Shown here piece after piece: positions 1 through 9,900 of a DNA stretch of 64,000 nt. Position numbers and translations under genes: made by a program. The DNA is from Mogibacterium sp. (GTDB lineage: Bacteria; Bacillota; Clostridia; Peptostreptococcales; Anaerovoracaceae), in contig DUVP01000027.1 of assembly GCA_012840975.1 (NCBI GenBank), positions 1-64,000 on the forward strand, read 5' to 3'. The first letter of the stretch is position 1, and the number at the start of each line of letters is the position of its first letter. The notes under the pieces are model-generated. The model was not told the DNA's origin, did not search any database, and saw only the letters and a list, made by a program, of their open reading frames with translations.

Positions 1-755
1 ATATTAAGCCACTTATCCGGGAATGTATTAATTCTATTATCCAGCATATAGGCTGTAATGTCCGGAACGTATGTATATATTTCTTCTCCGTTATGCAACA
101 GCTCGCGAATTCCTGTTGCACTCTGAAATTCTTTTATATCGTCAACAGAATCATAATATCCTGCACCTACCCTGGTTATTGCAACGGGCTCCATTTTTTC
201 GCAAGACATGATATATTCCAGTGCAAGGATATCATTCGATCCCTCTAAAATTGCTATATCACCGGAAACATCTTCCGGAGAATACCCTTTAATGGATTGT
301 CCGCATACTTTTGCATATGCTACGGCTCTCGCTCTCGGATATGACAGACCATCCTTTGATAAAGCTCTAATCTCTTTCTCTATCTCCGCAGCATTTTTTC
401 TAAGATTATCAGCAATTCTTTTTAGAGCAGTAATATCTCCTGTTTCACTTCCAAAAACCAAATGTGAAGCACTACCGATAGATTCAAGAAGAAACACTCC
501 TGCTGCACCATATTGCCTAGCATTACCCAGACAAAAATACGTGGGAATTTCCAAGACTACATCAGCACCGCTTGATATCGCAATCTCTGCTCTTTCCCAT
601 TTATCAAGAATTGCAGGCTCCCCGCGCTGCACGTAGTCTCCGCTCATTGCGACTACGGCAACCTCGCTGCCTGCAAGCCTTTTTGCCTCATTCAAATGAT
701 ATATATGACCATTATGCAGAGGATTGTATTCTGCAATAATTCCTACTGCATTCAT
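1..755 (-). CDS. tmcAL: tRNA(Met) cytidine acetate ligase TmcAL (YlbM family), partial
   Basis: The gene runs off the left edge, so only the N-terminal ~251 residues are present. The start (ATG at 755) is followed by MNAVGIIAEYNPLHNGH, the nucleotidyltransferase signature of the YlbM/TmcAL family with its HxGH-type nucleotide-binding motif. Family knowledge: the enzyme uses ATP and acetate to make N4-acetylcytidine at the wobble base of elongator tRNA-Met. Further conserved family stretches are visible, such as VAVVAMSGDYVQRGEPAI. It begins 2 bp after the stop of the upstream small gene and closes the run rpmB-asp23-recG-rsmD-coaD-(185 aa)-tmcAL, an order typical of Clostridia. The C-terminal part lies outside the window. 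Confidence 0.9.
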   Translation of the reverse strand, partial: MNAVGIIAEYNPLHNGHIYHLNEAKRLAGSEVAVVAMSGDYVQRGEPAILDKWERAEIAISSGADVVLEIPTYFCLGNARQYGAAGVFLLESIGSASHLVFGSETGDITALKRIADNLRKNAAEIEKEIRALSKDGLSYPRARAVAYAKVCGQSIKGYSPEDVSGDIAILEGSNDILALEYIMSCEKMEPVAITRVGAGYYDSVDDIKEFQSATGIRELLHNGEEIYTYVPDITAYMLDNRINTFPDKWLN

Positions 756-757
756 TA

Positions 758-1315
758 CTATTCCTCTTCTTTTCGAGAATCAGTAAGCTGAACCCTTTCT
801 GCAAGGTTTTTCATCTCTTGACGATTGTGATTAACCTTGATGTTTATATTTCCGATTATATCAGAAAAATATTCGTTCATTGGCTGAATGTATGATGATC
901 CGATACTCGATATATCGTTTTGCATATCGAAAAGAAGTTTATCAACATATTCATATGTTCTAAGTTTAATATAATTTGCATGGTTTTCCGCTTCACTTAA
1001 AATAGCGTCAGCTCTTTTCTGCGCTTCTTTCTTAATCATATTAGTATCAATAAGATATTCCGCCTGATTTTTTGCAGAAACAATCACTTTATTATATTCG
1101 CTTTTTGCATCACTTATAATACGATCCTTCTCTCGACTTACCCAATTTGCCTGTTGTATATCACGAGGAAGATTAAGTCTGATATCTTCAATAATCTTAT
1201 GTGCCATCTCTCCATCGATAAGGACATTTTGGGACATGAAAGATTTTTTTGAAGATGATATGAGTTCTTCCAACTCATCTAAAAGGGTCATTACTTTTAT
1301 GCTATCGTCACTCAT
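758..1315 (-). CDS. conserved hypothetical coiled-coil protein between coaD and tmcAL
   Basis: A 185-residue soluble protein with no signal peptide and no membrane segment. The middle (about residues 60-120) is rich in Lys, Glu, Ala and Arg and looks like a long amphipathic helix or coiled coil (for example SEYNKVIVSAKNQAEYL and KKEAQKRADAILSEAENHA), reminiscent of ATPase b-subunit or DivIVA-type helices. No catalytic motif is seen. It overlaps the end of coaD by 8 bp and is followed 2 bp later by tmcAL, so it is translated as part of the same operon. Similar small helical proteins are known at this position in Clostridia without assigned function; I do not assign one. Confidence 0.75.
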   Translation of the reverse strand: MSDDSIKVMTLLDELEELISSSKKSFMSQNVLIDGEMAHKIIEDIRLNLPRDIQQANWVSREKDRIISDAKSEYNKVIVSAKNQAEYLIDTNMIKKEAQKRADAILSEAENHANYIKLRTYEYVDKLLFDMQNDISSIGSSYIQPMNEYFSDIIGNINIKVNHNRQEMKNLAERVQLTDSRKEEE

Positions 1316-1811
1316 TATCTTTTCCTCCCGATTTTAATTTTTCGTGTATTTTTTTGTTAGCATAATCAGGAATAAATCCGTCAATCCGACCACCTAGCGA
1401 GGCTACTTCCTTGATCATGCTTGAGCTGATATATGAATATTGCGGATCAGTCATAAGAAAAATTGTCTCCGTATCATTTGTATAGAGACTTGCATTCATC
1501 TGAGCCATTTGTATTTCATTCTCAAAGTCCGTGGTTGCCCTTAGCCCCCTTACTACGACAGAAAAACCGTTCTCATTGACATAATTTGCCAAAAGCCCGC
1601 TAAAACTGTCTACTTCTACATTTGATATGTTCTCAGTTGCTTTTTTTGCTATATCGACTCTCTCATCCACAGTAAAGAAACAGTTCTTATTCGGATTTAC
1701 CACCACAGCAACTGTCAATGAATCATACATCTTAGCAGCACGCTCAATTATATTGAGATGACCATTGGTTATAGGGTCAAATGATCCTGCATATAAAGCT
1801 TTTCTTTTCAT
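1308..1811 (-). CDS. coaD: phosphopantetheine adenylyltransferase CoaD
   Basis: Transfers AMP from ATP to 4'-phosphopantetheine, the penultimate step of coenzyme A synthesis, in the cytosol. The nucleotidyltransferase motif GSFDPITNGH is near the N-terminus, VVRGLRATTDFENE is the substrate-binding region, and ISSSMIKEV corresponds to the family ISSTxxR motif. The length (167 aa) is normal (about 160). The start is placed at ATG 1811 because a GAGG lies 12 nt upstream; an in-frame ATG at 1829 would itself lie inside that ribosome-binding site. The 3' end overlaps the next gene by 8 bp, indicating translational coupling. Confidence 0.95.
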   Translation of the reverse strand: MKRKALYAGSFDPITNGHLNIIERAAKMYDSLTVAVVVNPNKNCFFTVDERVDIAKKATENISNVEVDSFSGLLANYVNENGFSVVVRGLRATTDFENEIQMAQMNASLYTNDTETIFLMTDPQYSYISSSMIKEVASLGGRIDGFIPDYANKKIHEKLKSGGKDNE

Positions 1812-1852
1812 TTTATATATTTTCCTCATTAAAATATTCTAACAAAAAAACG

Positions 1853-2407
1853 CTATTTTATCAATATATCGTCCGCCAGGAATATATCCACTCCTATACT
1901 TCCATACTTTTTTTCTTTTATTTTTTTCAAGGCATCATACTCATTGTACAGCTTGTCTCTAAAAATATGTTCTGCAACAACAATAGCACCTTCATCAAGA
2001 ATTCTCTTCTCCTGGATGTGCAAAAAGCATTTTTCATAATAATCAAACTTGTGATAAGGAGGATCAATAATAAATATATCTATTTTTTCTTCTATTTTGC
2101 TTATTGCTCTTAAGTAATCATAGTTAAAGATTACTGATTTTTTATCTGCTTTACAATGGGCGATATTCGATTTAAGAACCTTAAAATTCTTTCTGTCCGA
2201 CTCATTAAAATAACATTTTGCAGCACCTCTTGAAAGTGCTTCAAGTCCCATAACTCCACTCCCCGCGAAAATATCAAAAACAACTGCATTTGGAATCCAG
2301 TCGTTTATCATACTAAATATCGCTTCCCTTACCTTTTCAGTTGTAGGTCGTATCTCCTTAGGAACTTCAATATTTCTATACTTATAATCACCTGATATTA
2401 TTTTCAT
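1853..2407 (-). CDS. rsmD: 16S rRNA (guanine(966)-N(2))-methyltransferase RsmD
   Basis: SAM-dependent methyltransferase that modifies G966 of 16S rRNA during 30S assembly. The 184 residues show the Rossmann motif FAGSGVMGLEALSRGA and the amino-methyltransferase active-site motif IIDPPY. The N-terminal MKIISGDYKYRNIEVP with RPTTEKVREAIFSM is the usual family opening. A GGGGG sequence lies just upstream of the ATG. It sits 37 bp after recG and about 40 bp before coaD on the same strand, the usual recG-rsmD-coaD order of Firmicutes. Confidence 0.95.
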   Translation of the reverse strand: MKIISGDYKYRNIEVPKEIRPTTEKVREAIFSMINDWIPNAVVFDIFAGSGVMGLEALSRGAAKCYFNESDRKNFKVLKSNIAHCKADKKSVIFNYDYLRAISKIEEKIDIFIIDPPYHKFDYYEKCFLHIQEKRILDEGAIVVAEHIFRDKLYNEYDALKKIKEKKYGSIGVDIFLADDILIK

Positions 2408-2444
2408 TTTTTCCCCCGATAATCCTGTATTTTCCGAGCTTCAC

Positions 2445-4484
2445 CTATATAATATCTGAATTATCATTTTTGTACATAGTTTCCATGTACTCTCTGATAA
2501 AATTGATATCCGTGACTGTATTCTCTTCCATAATATAATCAGCATCCTTCACAGCAAGATCAAGTATATCTGTATACCTGCACAATGACAGAATATTGGA
2601 TTGATAATTTCCTGACTGCATAGTTCCGGCCAAATCGCCCGGTCCCCTTAGCCTGTAGTCCTCCTCACTTATCGCAAATCCATCGGATATATTCACCATA
2701 GCTTCTGTTCTTATTTTTGCGGATTCAGATTTGCTGTAATTAACGAGATAGCAATATGATTGCATATCACTTCTTCCGACTCTGCCACGTAATTGATGAA
2801 GTTGAGCCAGCCCAAATCTTTCTGCATTTTCTATTACAATTATAGTCGCATCACTTACATCTATTCCGACTTCTACCACCACTGTAGCGATAAGTATATC
2901 TGTTTTTCCTTTTGCAAAATCATTCATTATATATTCTTTGTCTTCCTTCAACATTTTTCCGTGAAGACAAGCAATATTGTAATTCGAAAATTTTTTCTTA
3001 AGTTCATTATATAGTTTTTCAACAGATGATAATTCATCCTCATTGTCTTCTATACTTGGTGCAATTACATAAGCTCTACAGCCTTTTACAAGCTCTTTTT
3101 TTATCGCAGCATATGCCCTTTCTCTACTTTCCTCGGTTACCGCTCTGGTTATAGTTTCAAGTCTGCCTTCCGGCTTTGATTTTATGATGCTGAAATCCAT
3201 ATCTCCAAAAACTGTTGCCGCCAATGTCCTTGGAATTGGCGTTGCAGACATTACGAGTATATTAATACCCCTCCCTTTTTCCGTAAGCTTCTTCCTTTGA
3301 TTAACACCAAACCTATGCTGCTCATCTGTTATTGCCAAAGCAAGATTTTTAAATTCAACATCTTCAGTAAGGATGGCATGCGTTCCTATAACAAGATCTA
3401 TCTGCCCTGATTTTACTCCTTTCAGTAGTTCTCGTCTTTCCGAGGTCTTCATCCCACTTATAAGAAGAGCTGTTCTTATACCGAGGTTCTTAAAATCTCT
3501 GCTTAATCGTTCAAAATGCTGTTTTGCCAAAATAGCAGTCGGGGCCATCAAGGCTGCCTGATTTCCTGCTTTGGTACATATGTAAATTGCAGCCTCGGCA
3601 ACAACTGTTTTGCCGCATCCCACATCACCCTGGACAAGGCGATTCATAGGTTTTGACCTGCTTAAATCTCTTTCTATCTCCTGAATACATTTTTTTTGAT
3701 CATTAGTTAATACAAAAGTAAGAGATTCGATAAACGGTTTTATTGAAACATTACTTATTGATGAATCCTTTGTTCCATCATCAATAATACGTCTGTTTAT
3801 TCTTATTGCAAGCTGATACAGAATTAATTGTTCATATATTATTCTATACTTTGCAGCTCTATAGCTCTGTTCAGTTTCCGGAAAATGTATATTTCTATAA
3901 GAATATTCTCTGCTGCAAAGCTTGTTTTTTTCTATTATCTCAGAATCTATCCATTCATACCCTATATCTGTTTCATCCAAGGCTATTTTAATCCACTTGA
4001 TCAATTCTCTACTTGTTATACCTGCTGTACATCTGTATACAGGAATCAAGCCTCTTGTATCATTTTTGCTGCCCTCTTTTGCTATCTCCGGGTTTGTCCA
4101 TATTCTTAAGCCGTTTCTGATTTTCATTTTACCGAAAATAACATAGTGCTCTCCGACTGAAAGAGTTTGCTTCAAATACGGCATATTGAAAAAAACAGCA
4201 CTGAAATTAATGGTCTCATCTCTAAAAAGACATTCAATAACATTCCTTTTTGAAGATAAAGATCTAATATTGCTTCTTATCAGTCTTCCGGAAACCAGCA
4301 CATCCTTGTCTATTGATGCAGATGAAGCATTCTGTATTATGCGTCTATCTCTGTATTTCACAGGAAAATGCTCAATGAGATCCTGAACGGTTTCTATACC
4401 CATATTCTTAAGCTTATCTTGCTTTTTGGGGCCGATTCCTTTTATATAATTAACCTTGTCTGTAAGTAGTAAAGATTTACACAT
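2445..4484 (-). CDS. recG: ATP-dependent DNA helicase RecG
   Basis: Branch-migrating helicase that remodels stalled forks and Holliday junctions. The length of 679 aa is normal for the family (about 680-700). Order of parts: N-terminal wedge/OB region with helix-hairpin-helix-like KGIGPKKQDKL, then superfamily 2 helicase motifs: Walker A GDVGCGKT, DEQH box in ITDEQHRFG, motif III SATPIPRT, and motif VI in QLRGRVGRS. The C-terminal RecG-specific LRGPGDLAGTMQSG is present. Its start codon lies inside the end of the Asp23-family gene (8-bp overlap). The fatty-acid-kinase-like yloV gene that commonly separates asp23 and recG in Firmicutes is absent. Confidence 0.96.
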   Translation of the reverse strand: MCKSLLLTDKVNYIKGIGPKKQDKLKNMGIETVQDLIEHFPVKYRDRRIIQNASSASIDKDVLVSGRLIRSNIRSLSSKRNVIECLFRDETINFSAVFFNMPYLKQTLSVGEHYVIFGKMKIRNGLRIWTNPEIAKEGSKNDTRGLIPVYRCTAGITSRELIKWIKIALDETDIGYEWIDSEIIEKNKLCSREYSYRNIHFPETEQSYRAAKYRIIYEQLILYQLAIRINRRIIDDGTKDSSISNVSIKPFIESLTFVLTNDQKKCIQEIERDLSRSKPMNRLVQGDVGCGKTVVAEAAIYICTKAGNQAALMAPTAILAKQHFERLSRDFKNLGIRTALLISGMKTSERRELLKGVKSGQIDLVIGTHAILTEDVEFKNLALAITDEQHRFGVNQRKKLTEKGRGINILVMSATPIPRTLAATVFGDMDFSIIKSKPEGRLETITRAVTEESRERAYAAIKKELVKGCRAYVIAPSIEDNEDELSSVEKLYNELKKKFSNYNIACLHGKMLKEDKEYIMNDFAKGKTDILIATVVVEVGIDVSDATIIVIENAERFGLAQLHQLRGRVGRSDMQSYCYLVNYSKSESAKIRTEAMVNISDGFAISEEDYRLRGPGDLAGTMQSGNYQSNILSLCRYTDILDLAVKDADYIMEENTVTDINFIREYMETMYKNDNSDII

Positions 4485-4884
4485 TTCTTCTGACTACCTC
4501 AATATTTCTCTTTTCTATCTCTTCCCTTTTTATTCCTTTAATATAGATACTGATCTTTCGCGGCTTATCTAATTTTAACAGCTCAAAATTTTCCTCAATT
4601 CGATCCATTATCTGTTCAGTAATATCCGCAATATTCTTCCCGGAATTTATGATAACAATTATAGATATTTTTATTCTGACTCCATTCTTCCTTTCGGTTA
4701 GCTCAACTGCATCATAATAATCACTATCAATAAAAGGTGTTGGATTCTTTTTTATCGGCATCCCCTTCTTGTTACACAAAATAAGTTCATCTTCCATTTC
4801 AAGGAGCTGCTCAATTACCATTTTATTAAGAACTATCCTGTTAACCGCTATCGCCCCGAACTTATTTCTGATTACCACAGCCAT
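4477..4884 (-). CDS. Asp23/Gls24 family envelope-stress protein (YloU-like)
   Basis: A 135-residue protein of the Asp23/DUF322 family: it has the beta-rich core with GVRIKISIIVIINSGKNI followed by a helix ADITEQIMDRIEENFEL and a terminal basic region. Family knowledge: Asp23-type proteins are abundant cytosolic or membrane-associated proteins linked to cell envelope stress; the YloU type is encoded beside yloV and rpmB. Here it follows rpmB (after an intrinsic terminator) and overlaps recG by 8 bp. The N-terminal 60 residues (IRNKFGAIAVNRIVLNKM) match the YloU layout only loosely, so the subfamily is inferred partly from position. Confidence 0.8.
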   Translation of the reverse strand: MAVVIRNKFGAIAVNRIVLNKMVIEQLLEMEDELILCNKKGMPIKKNPTPFIDSDYYDAVELTERKNGVRIKISIIVIINSGKNIADITEQIMDRIEENFELLKLDKPRKISIYIKGIKREEIEKRNIEVVRRNV

Positions 4885-4948
4885 ATTGTCGCTCCATATC
4901 GTAAAATTATAAACTCCTACTGTTTAATTATATATATTTCATATAAAA

Positions 4949-4980
4949 TAAAAAAGCCTTAAGCCTAAGCTTAAGACTTG
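4949..4980 (-). terminator. intrinsic terminator of rpmB
   Basis: Read on the minus strand, an 11-bp stem (arms at about 4969-4979 and 4955-4965, one G-U pair, CTTAAGC against GCTTAAGG) is followed by a run of T. It lies directly after the rpmB stop and before the Asp23-family gene, so L28 can be made in excess over the downstream operon. Confidence 0.8.
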
Positions 4981-4996
4981 TTCAGCTTATACAGAA

Positions 4997-5188
4997 TTAA
5001 ACGGCACGGCTTACCTTGCCCGACTTAAGACATTTTGTGCATACAGATGCTTTTCTAACTCTGCCTCCATCATTGATTCTTACTTTCTGAATATTGGCAT
5101 TCCACTTTCTTCTTGTATGAATATTGGAGTGAGAAACTGCGTTTCCTGAAGCCTGCCCCTTGCCACATACTTCACATTTTCTGGACAT
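4997..5188 (-). CDS. rpmB: 50S ribosomal protein L28 (zinc-ribbon type)
   Basis: Small basic large-subunit ribosomal protein, 63 aa, the normal length for Firmicutes. The sequence opens [11 protein letters not shown] and contains [10 protein letters not shown] near the C-terminus; the two CxxC pairs make this the zinc-binding (C+) form. The start is backed by a strong AAGGAGGTG upstream. It is transcribed from its own promoter in the divergent gap at 5189-5385 and is followed by an intrinsic terminator. Confidence 0.97.
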   Translation of the reverse strand: MSRKCEVCGKGQASGNAVSHSNIHTRRKWNANIQKVRINDGGRVRKASVCTKCLKSGKVSRAV

Positions 5189-5242
5189 TTACCGCACCTC
5201 CTTTATGGTTTAATTATCACTGTGCCAATCACACGCTCGATT

Positions 5243-5272
5243 ATGATAGCATAACAATCGGGATATATGCAA
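5243..5272 (-). promoter_or_regulatory. sigma-A type promoter of rpmB
   Basis: On the minus strand TTGCAT (5272-5267) is separated by 18 bp from TATCAT (5248-5243), and the -10 is preceded by TG plus one base (extended -10). It sits about 55 bp upstream of the L28 start codon. Confidence 0.55.
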
Positions 5273-5305
5273 GAACTTTTTCTTTAATTCTTCACATTTA
5301 CATAG

Positions 5306-5311
5306 TATAAT
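5306..5311 (+). promoter_or_regulatory. candidate -10 box for the M20-like gene
   Basis: A perfect TATAAT lies 75 bp upstream of the plus-strand gene starting at 5386. The hexamer 17 bp upstream (TTTAAT) matches the -35 consensus poorly, so this is a modest candidate only. Confidence 0.35.
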
Positions 5312-5385
5312 TGCTTGAAAATTTCCACTGCCATAGCTGAATTTTCATTTGTTTATCAATATAAATAAATGAAAGGATACTCATA

Positions 5386-6867
5386 ATGAAAATATCAACA
5401 CATTTATCTCATAAAAATAAAACTATTATTATATTTATTACAGTATTAATTTCTGTTGCTTTAATTCTTGCTATTTATATTAAGACCAACTCAAAACTTC
5501 TTGATAAATCCGAATACAAAAAACTCTATAAATCGATTAAAGCTACGGAAGAAAGTGGCGGTTTTTCTAGCCAACAATCATTAAGAAATTTTATTCTGAA
5601 CTGGGCGGATGAAAAAAACCTTGATTATGAAATAGATAATCAAAATAATATTATTTTCACTTCAACCGGTGTAACTCGAAAGAAAAAAGTTTCCCCAACT
5701 GTTCTTTGCGTTGATTATAACTATGAAACTGCCAATAATGATGCAAAAGCTTTGGCTGCTGCAGCAATGACAGCGGCTACAGAACTAAACTCCGGGAAAA
5801 AAATCGTAATATTTTTTGATAATGAAAGAAATGAAGCTAAAGGATATAACGGAATAGATTCAAAGTATTTTACTGATCACTCTAAAGTTATTTATTTAGA
5901 CTATGGAAAATCTGCATATATCTCTACATCTTCTTACGCTCAAGAACGTTCGAGGATTCGAATTCCGGCTGAACGCGAAGATATTAAATGTGATACAGCA
6001 ATCAGAGTGAGAATTTCCGGTATAAAATCAAAACCTATTAATACCAATATAAGCAAATTGCCAAACCCTATTATTGCTTTTCGTCAAATTCTTACAAGGC
6101 TCAAAGAAAAGTCTATAATTTGTCAAATTGCTGATTTTAAGATAGAAGATAACGGTCTGATGAACCCTATTTCACTGGACGCAACAATTTTAGTGAATTC
6201 TTATTCAGTCAATTCTATAACAAAATACATTGATAAAAGGATTAATTCATGGGAAAAATCCTATTCTGATGATAATGAGGATCTCTCATTCACATATGAG
6301 ATTATTGACGATGTTCAAACTGTTGCCGGTTCGGCTTATTCTCAGGAAACTTTTGATACACTTACCAGCATCCTTTATACAATAAATGAAGGAAATTATA
6401 AATTTGAAGAAAGTGATTTTATTTATCCTGAAAAAGAAATTGGTGACAACTACGGCATGAATGCAATTATTAATCTTCATGCCGAAGAAGATCACATATA
6501 TATCGACCTAATGTCTCAGGCTTTTAACCTTGAACTTATGGAGAGGATAACAGCTGACAATAAAGCTGCCTGCGAATTATTCGGCGGCACTTATGAAAGC
6601 ATTGAAGTCATTCCTCCTTTTTTAAATCGAAATACTGCGTTATTGAGCAATATTAATATTACATATCTAAAGGTTAACGATTCCTACGGCAAAAATATTA
6701 TTCTTGCATCTGAGATGGATAACTATTTTACACCTTGTGCATACCTTCAAAGTAAAAACAAAAAAATGGATATAGTGCATTTGAAAATGAATTCTTCAAC
6801 GGCCGTAGTGATAAGTAATACAATACTTGGCTATATAGAGAAAAAAGGGAATTTTCTTTCAATATAG
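5386..6867 (+). CDS. membrane-anchored M20/PepD-like protein, probably catalytically inactive
   Basis: 493 residues. A short cytosolic N-terminus is followed by one hydrophobic segment (about 13-32), then a large extracytoplasmic domain. The layout resembles M20-family Xaa-His dipeptidase (PepD): the segment around residues 58-95 (GGFSSQQSLRNFI, YEIDNQNNIIF) resembles the N-terminal lid, and residues 205-240 (AIRVRISGIKSKP, AFRQILTRL) resemble the start of the dimerisation domain. The metal-binding HxD is replaced by CVD at 108-110 and the second metal motif (DDG-like) by NNDA at 117-120. The catalytic Glu pair is not clear. I infer a non-enzymatic relative; the family assignment itself is tentative. 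AAAGGA lies 8 nt before the ATG. It precedes a large PBP gene, suggesting a cell-wall context. Confidence 0.6.
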   Translation: MKISTHLSHKNKTIIIFITVLISVALILAIYIKTNSKLLDKSEYKKLYKSIKATEESGGFSSQQSLRNFILNWADEKNLDYEIDNQNNIIFTSTGVTRKKKVSPTVLCVDYNYETANNDAKALAAAAMTAATELNSGKKIVIFFDNERNEAKGYNGIDSKYFTDHSKVIYLDYGKSAYISTSSYAQERSRIRIPAEREDIKCDTAIRVRISGIKSKPINTNISKLPNPIIAFRQILTRLKEKSIICQIADFKIEDNGLMNPISLDATILVNSYSVNSITKYIDKRINSWEKSYSDDNEDLSFTYEIIDDVQTVAGSAYSQETFDTLTSILYTINEGNYKFEESDFIYPEKEIGDNYGMNAIINLHAEEDHIYIDLMSQAFNLELMERITADNKAACELFGGTYESIEVIPPFLNRNTALLSNINITYLKVNDSYGKNIILASEMDNYFTPCAYLQSKNKKMDIVHLKMNSSTAVVISNTILGYIEKKGNFLSI

Positions 6868-6878
6868 CGTAAGCTATG

Positions 6879-6887
6879 TGTTATAAT
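6879..6887 (+). promoter_or_regulatory. extended -10 promoter of the large PBP gene
   Basis: TGT immediately precedes TATAAT (6882-6887), just after the upstream stop codon and about 40 bp before the PBP start. A clear -35 is not seen (TTTCAA at 19 bp). This suggests the PBP has its own start of transcription besides any read-through. Confidence 0.45.
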
Positions 6888-6927
6888 TATCTGATGAACA
6901 ATTATCTTGACTTTAGGAGGCAAAACA

Positions 6928-9900
6928 ATGAGATCAAACAGAGATAAAAGAACCGACAGTGAAAGAGAAATCGATGATTTCCTGTCTCAGTTCGAGTCCC
7001 CTGTTGATGACTTATCCGCTGATGTAAATTCATACCTCAGCGATGATTTGAGTTCAACCAAGAGAATTGCTGAAATGACATTTTATGGCAATGATTATAA
7101 AAAATATACTGAATCTCCCCATACTCAATTCTCCGATTCCACAGAAAAAAACTCTTCATATCCTGTAAATAGCAATGCAAATAAAGATTCGACTTTATCA
7201 TCTAAGTCGAAAGAGTCTTCAAATAAACTCTCCGCAAAGCTGGAAAGCATAAAGGAAAGCTCTTCCGCTTCTGCGCTTTCCGATAAAATAAAATCCATCG
7301 ATAAAGCACAATTAAAATCTAAACTTTTTCTCAAAGATAACCCTGATTATGATCCCACAAAGGGGGAAACCTATATTCTCAATGGGAAAAAAATCAAAAA
7401 TAAACCCCAAATCCTCAGTGCAAAAAAAATCATTCGTGATGTAATAGGACTTGGTTTAATAATATTCTTATGCGGCATGCTTTATGCCCTTGTTTGTATA
7501 ACTTTGGCTCCTAAGGTTAATCCTAATGATTTATATTCATACATTGATACCTCATCTATCGTCTATGATGACGATGGTAAGCAGGTTGATAGTGTATTTT
7601 ATACTCAAAATCGTAAGATTATAAAGTATGAGGAAATGCCGGAAGATCTGATTAACTCTTTTGTAGCTATTGAAGACAAGACCTTTTGGAAACATCATGG
7701 TTTTAACTGGACAAGAATGATAGGAGCTATTCTTTCCTCTTTGACAGGTAGAGGACGCATCAGCGGAACAAGTACAATTACACAGCAGCTTGCCCGTAAC
7801 GTTTATTTATCTGATATTAAGAGTCAAAGGAGTATACGACGTAAAATACTGGAAATGTACTATGCAAGTCGTATAGAAGCCAGTTTGGAGAAGAAAGAAA
7901 TTGTTGAAGCATATCTCAACACTATATACCTCGGTTTCGGATGCTATGGTGTAGATGCTGCAGCCAAGGTCTACTTTTCATGTGATGTTAAAGACCTCAC
8001 ACTTGTTCAATGTGCATCTCTTGCTGCTCTTCCGCCTGCACCCGACAGTTATGCCCTGCTTAAATTTGCAGATGCAACGACTCAGGTTGGCGATGACTCA
8101 AAAATTGTTCAAAGGGAGCCGGATACTGTAATAACCAATGATATCGCCAGAGATCGAAGAAATCTGACTCTGGATTTGATGCTTGAGCAAAATATGATTA
8201 CTCAAGAAAAACATGATAAGAGCTATGATAAGCCTCTTACATCATTTCTTAAACCGAAAATCATATCCGGATATGGCAGCAATTCCTACTTCCATGAATA
8301 TCTTGTTGAAACAATAATCAATGACTTAATGGAAGAATACAATATGACCTATGCAGATGCCGAAAGAATGGTTCATACCAAAGGCCTTAAGATTTACTCT
8401 ACAATGGATAGTAAAGCTCAGAAAACTGTTGTTGATGCTTTTAAAAATGACGACAACTTCCCTTCTGTTTCAGGTATGTATTATCAGGACTCCGAAGGCA
8501 ATATTCTTAACAGTGACGGACAACTTGCCCTTTATAACTATAACAAGGATTTTAGTAAAAACGGTGATTTCACTATTCCGTCAAAAGATGTTGTTTTCAA
8601 CAATGATGGTTCAGTAACTATTAAAAAAGGCAGAATGCTGAATATATATGAGACTGAAGTTGAAGGACAAACCGATTATAGTCTTGAGTTCAAGGTTTAT
8701 TATCGCATAATTGACAATAAACTTTACTCAATACAGGGTGGCTATATAAATGTTCCTTCCAACTATAAATCTCTCGACTCTAAAGGAAATCTGGTTATTT
8801 CTCCGGAGTACTTCACCGAGTATCAAGGCGATATGAAAAAAGACGGTGGAAAACTCATTATTACAAAAAAGGCTTATTCGCTTGCAAACAAGACTCTCCA
8901 GCCTCAGGCAGCTATGGCAATTGTGGGTGTGGGAACAGGTGAAATCAAAGCTTTAGTCGGGGGTCGTACATTCCGCGGTCAGAAGCTTCTTAACAGAGCT
9001 CTTAATCCTCGTCAGCCCGGATCGGCTATAAAACCGCTTGCTGTATATGGAGCTGCCCTCCAAAAGAGCTACGAATTGGCGGAAAAAGGAGAAAAATGGA
9101 AATATACCGATTTCCATATCGACAAGCAAGGTATCAAAGGCTGGGGAGATTATGTTACAACGCACTCCTCAATTGAGGATGAAAAGACGCGTATAAACGG
9201 AAAATATTGGCCTAAAAACGTAACCCATTCATTCTCCGGAAAAAATAATTTTGTATCTGCCGTACAAAAGTCAATAAATACCTGTGCAGTTAAGTTGCAG
9301 CTTCAAGTCGGTGATGATTTCTCCATCAAGCAACTTAAGAGATTTGGTATAACAACTGTTGTTGATGATCCGAATGAGCCGGTTAATGATATCAACCCGG
9401 CAGCTCTTGCTCTCGGTGCTATGACTCAAGGGGTTACACCTCTTGAAATGGCATGTGCATATGCTTCTTTCCCTGCCGGCGGAAAGCTCAACTCCCCTAT
9501 TTGTTATACCAAGGTTCTTGATAGAGACGGTAATGTAATCCTAACAGGTAAATCTGAAACATCTGAAGCATTAAATGAAGGTGTTGCATGGATAATGACT
9601 AATGTACTTAAATCCGTAGTAAGAGCAAACGGATACATGTATGTAGAAGGTGTTCAGCCAGGAGGCAAGACAGGAACAACCAACGATCAATATGATATAT
9701 GGTTCTCAGGCTTTACACCGAAATATGCAGCTACTCTTTGGATAGGTACAGATAATAATGTTGCGCTTTCTTCAATGTCATATGCGGCTGCTTCACTTTG
9801 GGGAAAAATAATAAACAATATTCCTAAAGCAAAGAAAGGAGAATACCTGCCTCAGCCTGCTAATGTAATATACAAAGCCGGTCACTACTTTACCAGGGGA

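Noticed and set aside
208-636. 142-codon open frame on the plus strand
   Set aside because: It is antisense to the tmcAL gene, whose protein has clear family motifs; no ribosome-binding site or similarity is seen for the plus-strand frame.
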